This document shows positions 5,991 through 13,879 of a stretch of DNA of 14,137 nt, one piece after another. Numbering within the stretch: position 1 is the first letter of the stretch; each line of letters begins with the position of its first letter. Source of the stretch: an uncultured archaeon (GTDB lineage: Archaea > Thermoproteota > Nitrososphaeria > Conexivisphaerales > CALBHZ01). The notes beneath the pieces are model-generated. The model made no database searches and was not told the origin of the DNA. It saw only the letters and a list, made by a program, of their open reading frames with translations. Location: contig CALBHZ010000072.1 of NCBI GenBank assembly GCA_937892815.1, positions 1-14,137 on the forward strand. Direction: 5' to 3'. The position numbers and the translations under genes are program-made.

Positions 5991-6707
5991 TTGAGAGAGA
6001 AAATAGCGAGGAAAGGATGGGTGAAGGAGGTAGTATATACTAAGGAAAGATGGGAGCTCTTAAGGGAGAAGAGAAAGCTAGCTCTTCCCGTTCTAGAGAT
6101 AGCGAACGCGATTAGTTCTTCTTCAATGTTGCATGGAAGCGTAGCTAGAGGGGATGTGGAAGTCACGAGTGACATAGACGTGATAATACCAGATCCTATC
6201 CCACCTTTCCTTATTGAAGTAAAGCTAGAAGAAAGAGGCATGAAGTACTATGACAGATACATAGTTCAAGCAACCCCTTCCTCCACACCTAAGATCTACT
6301 ACTCTCTCGAACCTACTGGCTTGATCACTATTTCCTATCCTCTCGCTAAGCTATCGATTAAGGAGTACGAATTCTATAAGTTCGGAGGATGGCTAGATTT
6401 GAAAGGGTTAAGAAAAGGGTTGAGAGTTCCAGGTGTAGATAAGAGGCTGGTCTTAATTACTCCAACTGATTATGGTCACAAGGAAGAATCAATACTAGGA
6501 AAGGAAGAGGAGGTAGCGGAGCTTTTAGGTATATCGATCGAAACGGTTAAAGAAAGGGAGTACGTTCTCCTTAGGAGAGATAAACACGGAAGAACGGGCG
6601 TATTCTTGGGATATCATATACCTCCTTCAGAGAGCACCTCTAATGCTATAATGAAGTTAAAGGAGAGAAACAAGTTTTTTAGAAAAGCTTTAGATAAGCT
6701 ATCTTAA
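5991..6707 (+). CDS. Archaeal nucleotidyltransferase-fold protein (COG1665-like)
   Basis: A 238-residue protein with the nucleotidyltransferase signature HGSVARGDVEVTSDIDV (48-64): Gly-Ser, then the metal-binding Asp-x-Asp at 61 and 63. Downstream segments YYDRYIVQATPSSTPKIYY, EFYKFGGWLDL and the conserved end LLRRDKHGRTGVFL fit a family of archaeal predicted nucleotidyltransferases whose substrate is unknown. The start is TTG 5991: an in-frame stop lies two codons upstream, and the next in-frame candidate is GTG 6021. It has its own TATA box, so it is probably transcribed apart from cdvC. It ends convergently, overlapping the last 9 bases of thrS. I do not infer a link to division from proximity alone. 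Confidence 0.75.
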   Translation: MREKIARKGWVKEVVYTKERWELLREKRKLALPVLEIANAISSSSMLHGSVARGDVEVTSDIDVIIPDPIPPFLIEVKLEERGMKYYDRYIVQATPSSTPKIYYSLEPTGLITISYPLAKLSIKEYEFYKFGGWLDLKGLRKGLRVPGVDKRLVLITPTDYGHKEESILGKEEEVAELLGISIETVKEREYVLLRRDKHGRTGVFLGYHIPPSESTSNAIMKLKERNKFFRKALDKLS

Positions 6708-8597
6708 TCCCGTAAATTCTACTCTTTTACTCAACTCCCTTGGTATATATAACGGCCTCTTCGGCATCCCCTTCTGAAGTTCCTCCAATTCTCTCAATAA
6801 TTCCTCTAGGCTTATGATTTTCTGTTTTTCCTTACCTATTTCAGCGCCGATTCTAGACACGACGCTAAGCTTATTTTCCCTCATTTCCCTATCTCCAATC
6901 ACCACGATTATAGGAACCCATTCGGTCTTAGCATAAAAGACCTTTTTAGATAGAGTTAAATTTCTATCATCTATCCCCACTCTAAAGCCGCGTTTCTCGA
7001 TTTCTTCGGCTACTTCTTTAGCCCTTTCATAATGTCTTTCCATAGAAACTGGTATAACCCTAACCTGTTCGGGGCTTAACCAGAAAGGCAATGTAGGAGC
7101 AAGCCCCTTCTTTTCCATCCATGCGGCCCTTTCTAGTATGGCAGCTAACGCTCTTTCGATGCTTCCGAAGCTTGATGCATGCAGTATGATTGGAACGGGC
7201 CTTTTCCGTCCCTTCTTATCTACATACATTATTTTAAACCTCTCTCCGTTCTTAACGTCCCATTGTACGGTCGAAATCTGTAAATTGCTCCCATCTGGAA
7301 ATATAGCTTGATATTCGTTTTTAAATGCATAATAATGGGTCATTTTCTTCATTAATTTGAAAAAGGCCGGAACTTTCAATTCCTTCACTAAATCCTTTAA
7401 AAAGTCCTTATACTTCTCATAAAACTCCTCTACTATCTCAAAGCCTAAAACCCAGTAATCCCCGGCTATTATGTCGTCCATCAACTTCTTGAATAGCAAC
7501 GATAGTTTTCTATACTCCTCTTTAGCCATCTCTTCATTTAAACAAAAAGCATGATGATCGGTCATCCAGAAGTTTCTAACTCTCATTAAGCCGGTAAGCT
7601 CTCCTCTTTGTTCTTTTCTAAAGCAAATCGCCTCTTCATATATTTTAAGGGGCATTTGTTTGTAGCTAAAGGTAAGCTTTTGTACGAACGGGAAGGCACC
7701 TGGATCGCTTGCAAACCTTAGAACTAATGGTAGCTCTCCTTCTACGACGTAATCTCTTTCGTGAAATTCTCCCTGTAACAACCTAATAGCTTCTACATCC
7801 GTTCTATATATTAACGGATTTTGCATCTTCATAGCTCCCCATTTCATAGCTACCTCACTAAATGCATAGTCTAGTATTAGATCCTTGATTATCATCCCCT
7901 TAGGATACCATTTCATATGACCGGCATCGCTCTCTGGGCAGTAATCTACTAGCTCGAGCTTCCTCATGTAGTATATGTGCCTTGGTTCCTCCTTCAAGGG
8001 AGGCTTTCCAACGAGCTCGTTTCTAACGAATATCCTCAACATTTCATATTTTATTCCCTCTTTCTCAAATATAGGACACTTATCCCAGTTTTCCTTATTA
8101 ACTTCATATTCCTTACCATCAACGTCAATTATGTAGAACTTATGGAATTTTTCCTTAGGAGCAGATACGGCTCTCTTCCTTTCCTCCTTCTCAAAGATCT
8201 TAAACTGCTCAGCTAAAGCATGTCCTTTCAACTTGAGGGAAAAGGACTTAGTCCAGCCAAAGGGAGCTTTTTTAACGTTTAACCCGGATTCCGAAAGTAC
8301 GTCCTTCAACTTAGCTATAAGCTCTCTAGCCTTATAAGGGCTTGCGAGTTGATTGCTTAAGTGAGCATATGGATAAAGTAGAATACCGGAAGGCTTTATT
8401 TGTAAAAATACCTTTTTTACTTCGTTAATTACATCTTCAAACACGCTCGGATCGTCTTCCTTCTCTATACATGTAAACATGACTAAGACGTTCTCCATCC
8501 TTACAGGTTTGCCTTCTTCAGCCGGTTCTGCCTCATCTACCTCCTTAGAAATAGGAGTAAATTCAAAATAATCGCAATGTAGCAGTAAAGTCCTCAA
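6699..8597 (-). CDS. thrS: Threonyl-tRNA synthetase, archaeal type with N-terminal editing domain
   Basis: A 632-residue class II enzyme that charges tRNA-Thr. Residues 1-140 are the archaeal editing domain (D-aminoacyl-tRNA deacylase fold), with LLLHCDYFEF at the start and PYAHLS at 76-81. The catalytic core follows: motif 1 area around 240-265, motif 2 FRKEQRGELTGLMRVRNF (326-343), motif 3 area SFGSIERAL (476-484). The C-terminal anticodon-binding domain is about 505-605. The zinc site seems altered: His349 and His473 align with the two histidine ligands, but the cysteine expected in the LRFA... segment is Asp298 (LRFASDPG). The TTG start gives exactly the expected N-terminus and has GGGGAAG just upstream. 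It is the last gene of the minus-strand run, with a possible promoter of its own. Confidence 0.95.
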   Translation of the reverse strand: MRTLLLHCDYFEFTPISKEVDEAEPAEEGKPVRMENVLVMFTCIEKEDDPSVFEDVINEVKKVFLQIKPSGILLYPYAHLSNQLASPYKARELIAKLKDVLSESGLNVKKAPFGWTKSFSLKLKGHALAEQFKIFEKEERKRAVSAPKEKFHKFYIIDVDGKEYEVNKENWDKCPIFEKEGIKYEMLRIFVRNELVGKPPLKEEPRHIYYMRKLELVDYCPESDAGHMKWYPKGMIIKDLILDYAFSEVAMKWGAMKMQNPLIYRTDVEAIRLLQGEFHERDYVVEGELPLVLRFASDPGAFPFVQKLTFSYKQMPLKIYEEAICFRKEQRGELTGLMRVRNFWMTDHHAFCLNEEMAKEEYRKLSLLFKKLMDDIIAGDYWVLGFEIVEEFYEKYKDFLKDLVKELKVPAFFKLMKKMTHYYAFKNEYQAIFPDGSNLQISTVQWDVKNGERFKIMYVDKKGRKRPVPIILHASSFGSIERALAAILERAAWMEKKGLAPTLPFWLSPEQVRVIPVSMERHYERAKEVAEEIEKRGFRVGIDDRNLTLSKKVFYAKTEWVPIIVVIGDREMRENKLSVVSRIGAEIGKEKQKIISLEELLRELEELQKGMPKRPLYIPRELSKRVEFTGLR

Positions 8598-8627
8598 CTT
8601 CCCCGGTTTAAGGCGATGTTAAGGACA

Positions 8628-8636
8628 AATATAACG
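8628..8636 (-). promoter_or_regulatory. Candidate TATA box for thrS
   Basis: On the minus strand CGTTATATTT (8636-8627) is centred about 35 nt ahead of the TTG at 8597, leaving room for a short leader with GGGG near 8601-8604. It sits at the end of the preceding gene, so thrS may be expressed separately. Confidence 0.35.
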
Positions 8637-9200
8637 TTATCCCTTTAAGCTACTGTAGTAACGCGTAATCCTTTCAATGTAAGTTATGAGGGCCAGAATA
8701 AGTACGATGAGAACCCCTACTTCAACTAAGTTGAAAATGGAGAATACCGATAAGGTTAAAAGCCTTTCACCTCTCTCCCCGATCTCTATACCTTTAGGCC
8801 TTTCTCCTAAACTTTCTATTTTAGCTCTAGCGTAACTCACTAATAGGGATAGGGAAAGAGCGCTTAATACTAAAACAGGATTTGCGTATCCTCCTGCTAA
8901 GATTCCCAAGAATATAAACACTTCAGAAATTCTATCTACGTTTGAGTCGATAAAAGCTCCTTTTTTGCTAACCTTTCCCAATGCTCTCGCAACGGAACCA
9001 TCAATTAAGTCGAATATCCCAGATATGAGGATCAGAAATCCAGCTAGAATCGTAAGTTTTAAGATGAACGAAAAACAGGAAAAAAGAGCTGCTATCAGTC
9101 CAAACAACGTCCATATCCAAGGAATGGGGATTAACTTAGAGGAAAAAATGCCTACTTTCCTTAAATATGGGTCGGCCCTCTCTCTAAACTTATCCATCAT
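8637..9200 (-). CDS. CDP-alcohol phosphatidyltransferase (phospholipid head-group synthase)
   Basis: A 187-residue membrane enzyme joining a CDP-activated archaeal lipid to an alcohol. Counted from the TTG at 9206, the complete family motif D-x2-DG-x2-AR-x8-G-x3-D-x3-D is seen at 66-91 (Asp66, Asp69, Gly70, Ala73, Arg74, Gly83, Asp87, Asp91). Hydrophobic helices lie before it (about 27-64) and after it (about 93-125 and 150-180). Size and context fit archaetidylinositol-phosphate synthase best, but archaetidylglycerol- or serine-forming enzymes cannot be excluded. I prefer ATG 9200, which overlaps the agmatinase stop as ATGA and has GGTG 7 nt upstream; TTG 9206 would add two residues but is only 1 nt from that GGTG. 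The overlap indicates coupling with the agmatinase gene. Confidence 0.85.
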   Translation of the reverse strand: MMDKFRERADPYLRKVGIFSSKLIPIPWIWTLFGLIAALFSCFSFILKLTILAGFLILISGIFDLIDGSVARALGKVSKKGAFIDSNVDRISEVFIFLGILAGGYANPVLVLSALSLSLLVSYARAKIESLGERPKGIEIGERGERLLTLSVFSIFNLVEVGVLIVLILALITYIERITRYYSSLKG

Positions 9201-10048
9201 TTCCAAACACCAGAAAGAATGCCTAGAATTGAAAAGATCTTAGCAGCTGAGATCGCGGTTATTCCACTATCAAAAGGAGGGCACAGCTCGACCACATCGA
9301 AGCCTACGATTTCCTTATCCTTCAAGGAATATAGAGCTTTAAATAGCTCCTTAATACTAAGCCCTCCAGGCTCAGGATTACTTACTCCAGGCGCAAAGGC
9401 GGGATCTAAGACATCTAGATCTATTGAGACGTAGATCCTCTTTTTATCCTTAACTTCCTTAACGAACTCCTCTAACCACTTCTCTTTAAATCCCTCTATT
9501 ATCGTTAAACGTTCTCTAGCATTTTTCCATTCCTCCTCGGAAGCCGCTCTAGCTCCTACGTGCACTATATCAATATCGGTTCTTTTTTCAACTGCTCTTT
9601 TTAAGAAGGTAGCGTGGTTAAGCTTCGTATTGTTCAGTTCATCCCTAAAATCTAGATGTGCATCGAATACTATTACAGTGATATCCCTTGGTAAAGCGAG
9701 AATGGATCCTAAGGTTAAGGTATGTTCTCCTCCTATGGTAGCTGGAATATTTCCTTCATTGATAATCTCATTCGTTAAATCCTTTACAATCCTCACTATA
9801 TCGTTTACATCTCCAACTATGAGATCCCCTCTATCTTCAATGGCGAGATCTTCAGCATCCCTTTTAAGTACAGGATCGTAAAGCTCTATCTCCCAAAAAC
9901 AACTCCTGAAGGAAGAAGGGCCGAACCTCGCCCCCGATCTAAAGCTTGAAGTCCCATCGAACGGAACACCGTATAAAACGATTCTCCTTCCCTCTCTTTT
10001 CGTAGTTATTTCGCCTACTCTATTAAGGTAGAAGCTAGAGTAGCTCAC
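9197..10048 (-). CDS. speB: Agmatinase-type ureohydrolase
   Basis: A 283-residue enzyme of the arginase/agmatinase family, which hydrolyses a guanidino group to urea using two manganese ions. All six metal ligands are visible: His109 in GGEH, Asp129/His131/Asp133 in FDAHLDFRD, and Asp210/Asp212 in SIDLDVLDP. The substrate-site loop NHATFLKRAVE (144-154) corresponds to the SHGT segment of agmatinases, with Asn for Ser. Agmatinase is the likely role, making putrescine from agmatine for polyamine synthesis, as expected in archaea that decarboxylate arginine. Guanidinobutyrase or another ureohydrolase activity is possible. GTG 10048 is the only reasonable start. The gene follows polB by 37 nt and overlaps the next gene. 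Confidence 0.85.
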   Translation of the reverse strand: MSYSSFYLNRVGEITTKREGRRIVLYGVPFDGTSSFRSGARFGPSSFRSCFWEIELYDPVLKRDAEDLAIEDRGDLIVGDVNDIVRIVKDLTNEIINEGNIPATIGGEHTLTLGSILALPRDITVIVFDAHLDFRDELNNTKLNHATFLKRAVEKRTDIDIVHVGARAASEEEWKNARERLTIIEGFKEKWLEEFVKEVKDKKRIYVSIDLDVLDPAFAPGVSNPEPGGLSIKELFKALYSLKDKEIVGFDVVELCPPFDSGITAISAAKIFSILGILSGVWK

Positions 10049-10069
10049 ACCTTTACATATGACTAGGGA

Positions 10070-10079
10070 ACATAAAAGG
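10070..10079 (-). promoter_or_regulatory. Candidate TATA box for the agmatinase gene
   Basis: On the minus strand CCTTTTATGT is centred about 27 nt ahead of the GTG at 10048, which would give a leaderless message. It lies in the 37-nt gap after the polymerase gene. Read-through from polB is equally possible. Confidence 0.35.
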
Positions 10080-10085
10080 AGTTCT

Positions 10086-12629
10086 TTACCAGAAGAAATC
10101 CTCTAACCTTGTAGCTCCCATAATTTCATCGAACTCGTATCCTAGTGAATCTAAGAGCTGTTCAAAAGTACTCCTCATGTAATCTACGTACTTCTCAGTA
10201 TCCACTTCTTCAATTTTAGCGAGCTCAATGGGCTTTACTCCTAAACCTCCGATAGTCTTAACGTAAGCAATTATATCTCCTGGCTTCACCTCCTTCCCTC
10301 TCCTCTGCAACAACATAGCGGCTTTAACGTGTGGAGGTGTAGTATCTACGTACTTCTCTATAGGCTTGCTTAGCATCACTCTAAAAGCTAGATCTTCTAA
10401 GGGGACCTTACGATTCTTCAGATCTAGGTAAGCCTTACGTAGTTTAGCTCTAATTTCCTCTCTCGCTTTTTCGAAATCTCCCTTAGATTCTACCTTGCTT
10501 AATATCTCTAAAACTTCATAGAACGTTCTCTTTATAAACTCTGGAGTGTGGCTTTTCTTTCCCGTAAGTCCCTTAACCTCGACAGTGCCGTCCGGATACA
10601 CCCCAACGTAGTTCTTCTTCCTTTGGCTAAACGCTACGTATCTAAAGATCTTGTCGGTTTCTAGCTCCACTCCCAATTCCCTCTTAGCCCACTCCTCAAT
10701 CTTTCTTACCTGTTCCTCGCTTACGTTTTTAAGGAAGAGGCTATCCGTATCTCCATAAACGACTTCGATGTTCATTTCTCGTGCTTTCTTCATGGTGCTC
10801 GTTATAGCGTATCTACCGAGAGCTGCAGTAGCTTCCGCTACTGGTAAACAGTACAAGGCGAAGTTTTCAAACCCCATTACGCCATATGAAGCATTAAGGA
10901 TTACCTTTAGAGCTTGAGATATTACGTTGTAGAACTCTCTTTCCTCCTTAGTTCTTGCTTTCTTAGCTAGAGACTTGAAGTAATTTACCCTAATGTCCCT
11001 TAAAGAACCTATTATAATAGAGGTTATGCCTCTTCTCTTCTTACAGACCCAGTGATTAGTTTCGGGAATAATCCCATTTCTACATTCAGGATGGGGACAT
11101 CTGACCGTATCATAACTTAGATTGTATACCTTAATTAAACTTGGATACAGAGATGCGAAGTCAACTACTACAACGTTAAAGTGAACCCCTGGCTTAGGCT
11201 CCACCACGAACCCTCCCTTGTACTTCTTGCCCTTAATTATAGCCTTTGAAGAGGCCCCTCCCTTGGCTTCTAACTCCTCTTTTCTGGGAACTAAGGCGTT
11301 TATCCTCCTATGTTCGAAAATTAACATGCTTCTAATCCAATTGGAGACGCTGAGCCTGGCCGTATCCTCTAAGGGCATTTTAGATACCCTAGATATGATA
11401 AGCAAAAGCTTCATAACGAGATCGTTGTTAAAGCTCGAAAGCTCTAGGGTTAAGAGAGCATCTGTATAACAGTATTCCGCCAACTTCATCAAGTTTAAAC
11501 GGCTAATATCTTCCTCTATCTCTACCTTCCCCTTTCCTAATAATGCTAAGCTTATAGCTTGAAGCGTGTGCTCCGTATACTTATTAGCGAATGCATATAT
11601 TTGGATGGATTTATTCGAGAATGTTCTGTAAAGATCTATATGTATGCCGTGCTTAACCGAAGCGATCTCCCTACCAAGAACGATTGGAATGGCTTCCTTG
11701 GGAATCCCTATGCGGATGGCTCTATGGTAGAGATATGGCATATCGAAATCATCTCCATTAAACGTCAATATAACTGGATACTCAAGCATAGCATCAAACA
11801 GATCTAAAATCAAATCCATTTCACTCTCATAATACCTTACCTCCACATCTTCTGGAAGGCTAGATTCTCCTAAAGGCACATCTTCTCGCTTAAGTACGAA
11901 AACCCTCTTTTTACCATCATTTCCTACTAAAGCCGTGCAAATTATCGGTAGGTCCGCCTTTCTCGGATCAGGCACCCTTTGCTCTACTGGTGTGTAGACT
12001 TCTATATCAAGTCCAGCTCTCTTAATGTGAGGTAACGGCTGAGTTAAAATATAAGCCCAATCCTTTATTTTATTCTCGAGATAGGGCTCTGCCTCCTTTA
12101 AGATCTTATCTAAAGCCTCTAGTACCTCCTTTGGATATGAAAACTTAACGGGCTCTATCTCTCCATTTTTAACGCTATAATACGTACACATATGCAATCC
12201 TCTATCGTAGATGTAGTTTTCATAATACTTGATATCCGCCTCATAAACCGGTAAAAGGTTTCTTATGCTCTTCTTACCTGGAGCTCCTCCTATAGCTAAT
12301 GGGTCCTTGACTATTATCTTCGTAACCTTCACGATTCCGTCTCTAAGCAGATCTAACTTTTCCTCTTCTACTAAATCTAAGATGTCGTCCCTTTCCCTTT
12401 TTAAGTACATGAGTTCGGCTGGGCTTAAGCGAGAATAACAATACGGCTTATGCCCCGTTTTATCGTAGTAGTAATATATCTTATTTGTTTTAGGATCTAA
12501 GAACTTTAGGTAAGCGACTCCCTTCTCTCCGTCATATCCGGCTCCTATTAGAAATCCCTCCTCTATCTCATCTCGTCCTTCCAATACGGACCGTAATTTC
12601 TGTGTTAAAGTTAAGGTATTTGCCCCCAT
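10086..12629 (-). CDS. polB1: Family B DNA polymerase, PolB1 type (replicative, proofreading)
   Basis: An 847-residue polymerase with 3'-5' exonuclease. Exo I LDIEVYTP (Asp208, Glu210), Exo II FNGDDFD (290-296) and Exo III YCYTD (386-390) are intact. Polymerase motif A is DFASLYPS (490-497), motif B KVILNASYG (575-583), motif C YGDTDS (625-630), and QRKKNY (669-674) is the template-binding KxY region. Right after motif A comes a Cys/His cluster, RCPHPEC...HWVC (Cys511, Cys516, His526, Cys529), which marks crenarchaeal PolB1 rather than PolB2/PolB3. The C-terminal TRLEDFFW resembles a PCNA-interacting peptide in which the usual Gln is replaced. Length is close to that of Sulfolobus Dpo1. The ATG lies about 30 nt from a TATA box on this strand, fitting a leaderless mRNA. 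First gene of the minus-strand run. Confidence 0.95.
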   Translation of the reverse strand: MGANTLTLTQKLRSVLEGRDEIEEGFLIGAGYDGEKGVAYLKFLDPKTNKIYYYYDKTGHKPYCYSRLSPAELMYLKRERDDILDLVEEEKLDLLRDGIVKVTKIIVKDPLAIGGAPGKKSIRNLLPVYEADIKYYENYIYDRGLHMCTYYSVKNGEIEPVKFSYPKEVLEALDKILKEAEPYLENKIKDWAYILTQPLPHIKRAGLDIEVYTPVEQRVPDPRKADLPIICTALVGNDGKKRVFVLKREDVPLGESSLPEDVEVRYYESEMDLILDLFDAMLEYPVILTFNGDDFDMPYLYHRAIRIGIPKEAIPIVLGREIASVKHGIHIDLYRTFSNKSIQIYAFANKYTEHTLQAISLALLGKGKVEIEEDISRLNLMKLAEYCYTDALLTLELSSFNNDLVMKLLLIISRVSKMPLEDTARLSVSNWIRSMLIFEHRRINALVPRKEELEAKGGASSKAIIKGKKYKGGFVVEPKPGVHFNVVVVDFASLYPSLIKVYNLSYDTVRCPHPECRNGIIPETNHWVCKKRRGITSIIIGSLRDIRVNYFKSLAKKARTKEEREFYNVISQALKVILNASYGVMGFENFALYCLPVAEATAALGRYAITSTMKKAREMNIEVVYGDTDSLFLKNVSEEQVRKIEEWAKRELGVELETDKIFRYVAFSQRKKNYVGVYPDGTVEVKGLTGKKSHTPEFIKRTFYEVLEILSKVESKGDFEKAREEIRAKLRKAYLDLKNRKVPLEDLAFRVMLSKPIEKYVDTTPPHVKAAMLLQRRGKEVKPGDIIAYVKTIGGLGVKPIELAKIEEVDTEKYVDYMRSTFEQLLDSLGYEFDEIMGATRLEDFFW

Positions 12630-12654
12630 CCTCTTCTTAATAATAATAGGAGTG

Positions 12655-12665
12655 ACTTATAAAAC
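12655..12665. promoter_or_regulatory. TATA box for polB1 and possibly for a divergent small RNA
   Basis: The element reads CTTATAAAAC on the plus strand and GTTTTATAAG on the minus strand. On the minus strand its centre is about 30 nt ahead of the polB1 ATG, a leaderless arrangement. On the plus strand it would start transcription near 12685-12690, exactly where the GC-rich block begins. The sequence alone does not decide its direction. Confidence 0.5.
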
Positions 12666-12684
12666 CTTAGGAATCGATGTAAAT

Positions 12685-12767
12685 GTACCCCGCCTGACTC
12701 AGGACGAGATCATAGGCGGTAGCCGCCCTCCCTCTCCCCTATCAGCGGGGCTAAATAGGCGTACACC
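12685..12767 (+). ncRNA. Possible small structured RNA (GC-rich block in an AT-rich intergenic region)
   Basis: The 181-bp gap between polB1 and tyrS holds a sharply GC-rich block. CCCCGC (12688-12693) pairs with GCGGGG (12745-12750), and inside it ATAGG (12712-12716) pairs with CCTAT (12738-12742). A tight hairpin GGCGG-TAG-CCGCC (12715-12727) competes for some of the same bases. A TATA box at 12655-12665 is correctly spaced to start a plus-strand transcript here, and tyrS has its own TATA box downstream, so this is unlikely to be a tyrS leader. No T-loop, anticodon arm, convincing C/D boxes or properly spaced ACA box is present, so I cannot name a class. The minus strand remains possible: the palindromic TTTAAA at 12777 could start it at the closing stem. 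Confidence 0.4.
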
Positions 12768-12774
12768 TAAACGA

Positions 12775-12784
12775 CCTTTAAAGT
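12775..12784 (+). promoter_or_regulatory. TATA box for tyrS (leaderless mRNA)
   Basis: CCTTTAAAGT is centred about 31 nt ahead of the ATG at 12811, placing the transcript start at or just before it. No ribosome binding site precedes the ATG. This supports 12811 as the true start rather than the long upstream open frame. Confidence 0.5.
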
Positions 12785-12810
12785 TTATTTCGCTTAACTC
12801 CTTGTACCTT

Positions 12811-13878
12811 ATGGGGTTGGATGTAGAGGAAAGGGTAAGGTTAGTATTAAGGGAACCTACTGAGGAAGTAGTAACTGAGGAGGAGCTTAGGGAACTTTTT
12901 AAAGTCGATGATAGACCGAATCATTATATCGGATTTGAAATATCCGGACCTTTACATTTAGGAAGTTTAGTAGTAGCCGGATTTAAGCTCAGGGACTTCG
13001 TAAAAGCCGGAATTAGAACAAGGGTATTCTTAGCTGATTGGCACAGCTATATAAACGATAAGCTAGGAGGAGATTGGGAAAGGATTAAGAGAGCGGCGTA
13101 TTATTACAAAAAGGCCTTCGAGGCTTTCGTACCGGGGGTAGAGGTAATACTCGGTAGCGATCTATATTCTAAAAATGATGAATACTGGAAGAATTTAATT
13201 AAATTTTCAAAACATGTAACGTTGAGAAGGGCCACAAGAACTTTAACTATAATGGGTAGAACTGTCAAAGAGGCCTTAGATGTAGCTCAGTACATCTATC
13301 CAAGTATGCAGGCGGTAGATATTTGGGCTCTAAACGTAGATATAGCTCATGCAGGAATGGATCAGAGGAAAGTGCATATGTTAGCGAGAGACGTATTTCC
13401 TAAAATGGGATGGAAGCCTCCGATCGCCGTACATCACCATCTACTGCCCGGATTAGAGGCGCCTACTAAAATGGGGTTTGATGAAGACGAGAAGATAGAT
13501 GAAAAGATATCGAGTAAGATGAGCAAGTCCAAACCTTGGACCGCTATATTCATTCATGACCCTCCAGAGCTCGTTGAAAAGAAGTTAATTAAAGCTTGGT
13601 GTCCTGAGAGGATGGTTGAAGGGAACCCTATTTTAGAGATAGCGAAGTATATCGTATTTCACGAAACAGAAGAGTTTAAAGTCGAAAGACCTTCGAAGTA
13701 CGGAGGCGATATCACCTTTTACTCCTATAAGGAGTTAGAAGAAGCATACCGTAACGGAAAGTTACATCCATTGGATCTAAAAAAGGCGGTCGCTAAGGAG
13801 ATAAACAGGATAATAGAGCCGGTTAGATCGATTTTCATAAACGATAAAGGATATTTCGAGACGTTAGTGGAGGATTGA
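12811..13878 (+). CDS. tyrS: Tyrosyl-tRNA synthetase
   Basis: A 355-residue class I enzyme that charges tRNA-Tyr. The N-terminus MGLDVEERVRLVL and then EEVVTEEELRELF are typical of archaeal TyrRS. The HIGH-type motif is SGPLHLG (45-51) after YIGFEI, and the KMSKS motif is intact at 236-240. The segment YIYPSMQAVDI...AHAGMDQRKVHML (161-190) is the tyrosine-binding and dimer region that distinguishes TyrRS from TrpRS. The end has the compact archaeal anticodon-recognition part, with no extra S4-like domain. The frame is open upstream to 12652, but that stretch is the GC-rich block and does not resemble TyrRS, so I start at ATG 12811. The next gene begins 1 nt after the stop. Confidence 0.93.
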   Translation: MGLDVEERVRLVLREPTEEVVTEEELRELFKVDDRPNHYIGFEISGPLHLGSLVVAGFKLRDFVKAGIRTRVFLADWHSYINDKLGGDWERIKRAAYYYKKAFEAFVPGVEVILGSDLYSKNDEYWKNLIKFSKHVTLRRATRTLTIMGRTVKEALDVAQYIYPSMQAVDIWALNVDIAHAGMDQRKVHMLARDVFPKMGWKPPIAVHHHLLPGLEAPTKMGFDEDEKIDEKISSKMSKSKPWTAIFIHDPPELVEKKLIKAWCPERMVEGNPILEIAKYIVFHETEEFKVERPSKYGGDITFYSYKELEEAYRNGKLHPLDLKKAVAKEINRIIEPVRSIFINDKGYFETLVED

Positions 13879-13879
13879 A

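Noticed and set aside
5957..6043. 28-codon open frame starting ATGAAATACC
   Set aside because: It overlaps the nucleotidyltransferase gene in another frame and shows no ribosome binding site or motif.
9204..9206. TTG start for the CDP-alcohol phosphatidyltransferase
   Set aside because: It is only 1 nt from the GGTG ribosome binding element, whereas ATG 9200 is 7 nt away and makes a typical ATGA overlap with the agmatinase stop. It cannot be fully excluded.
12685..12767. tRNA gene, split or permuted tRNA on either strand
   Set aside because: On the minus strand a 7-bp acceptor-like stem closes the block, but only about 51 nt lie between the two arms and there is no T-loop or D-loop consensus in any order.
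12685..12767. H/ACA or C/D box guide RNA
   Set aside because: An ACA occurs at 12763-12765, but the distance from the upper stem is about 20 nt rather than 14-16. CTGA occurs without a good RTGATGA box at proper spacing on either strand.
12652..12810. Extra 53 residues at the N-terminus of tyrosyl-tRNA synthetase
   Set aside because: The stretch is low in protein-like character, coincides with the GC-rich structured block, begins with a non-ATG codon next to the polB1 TATA box and does not resemble TyrRS. ATG 12811 gives the expected N-terminus and has a well-placed TATA box.
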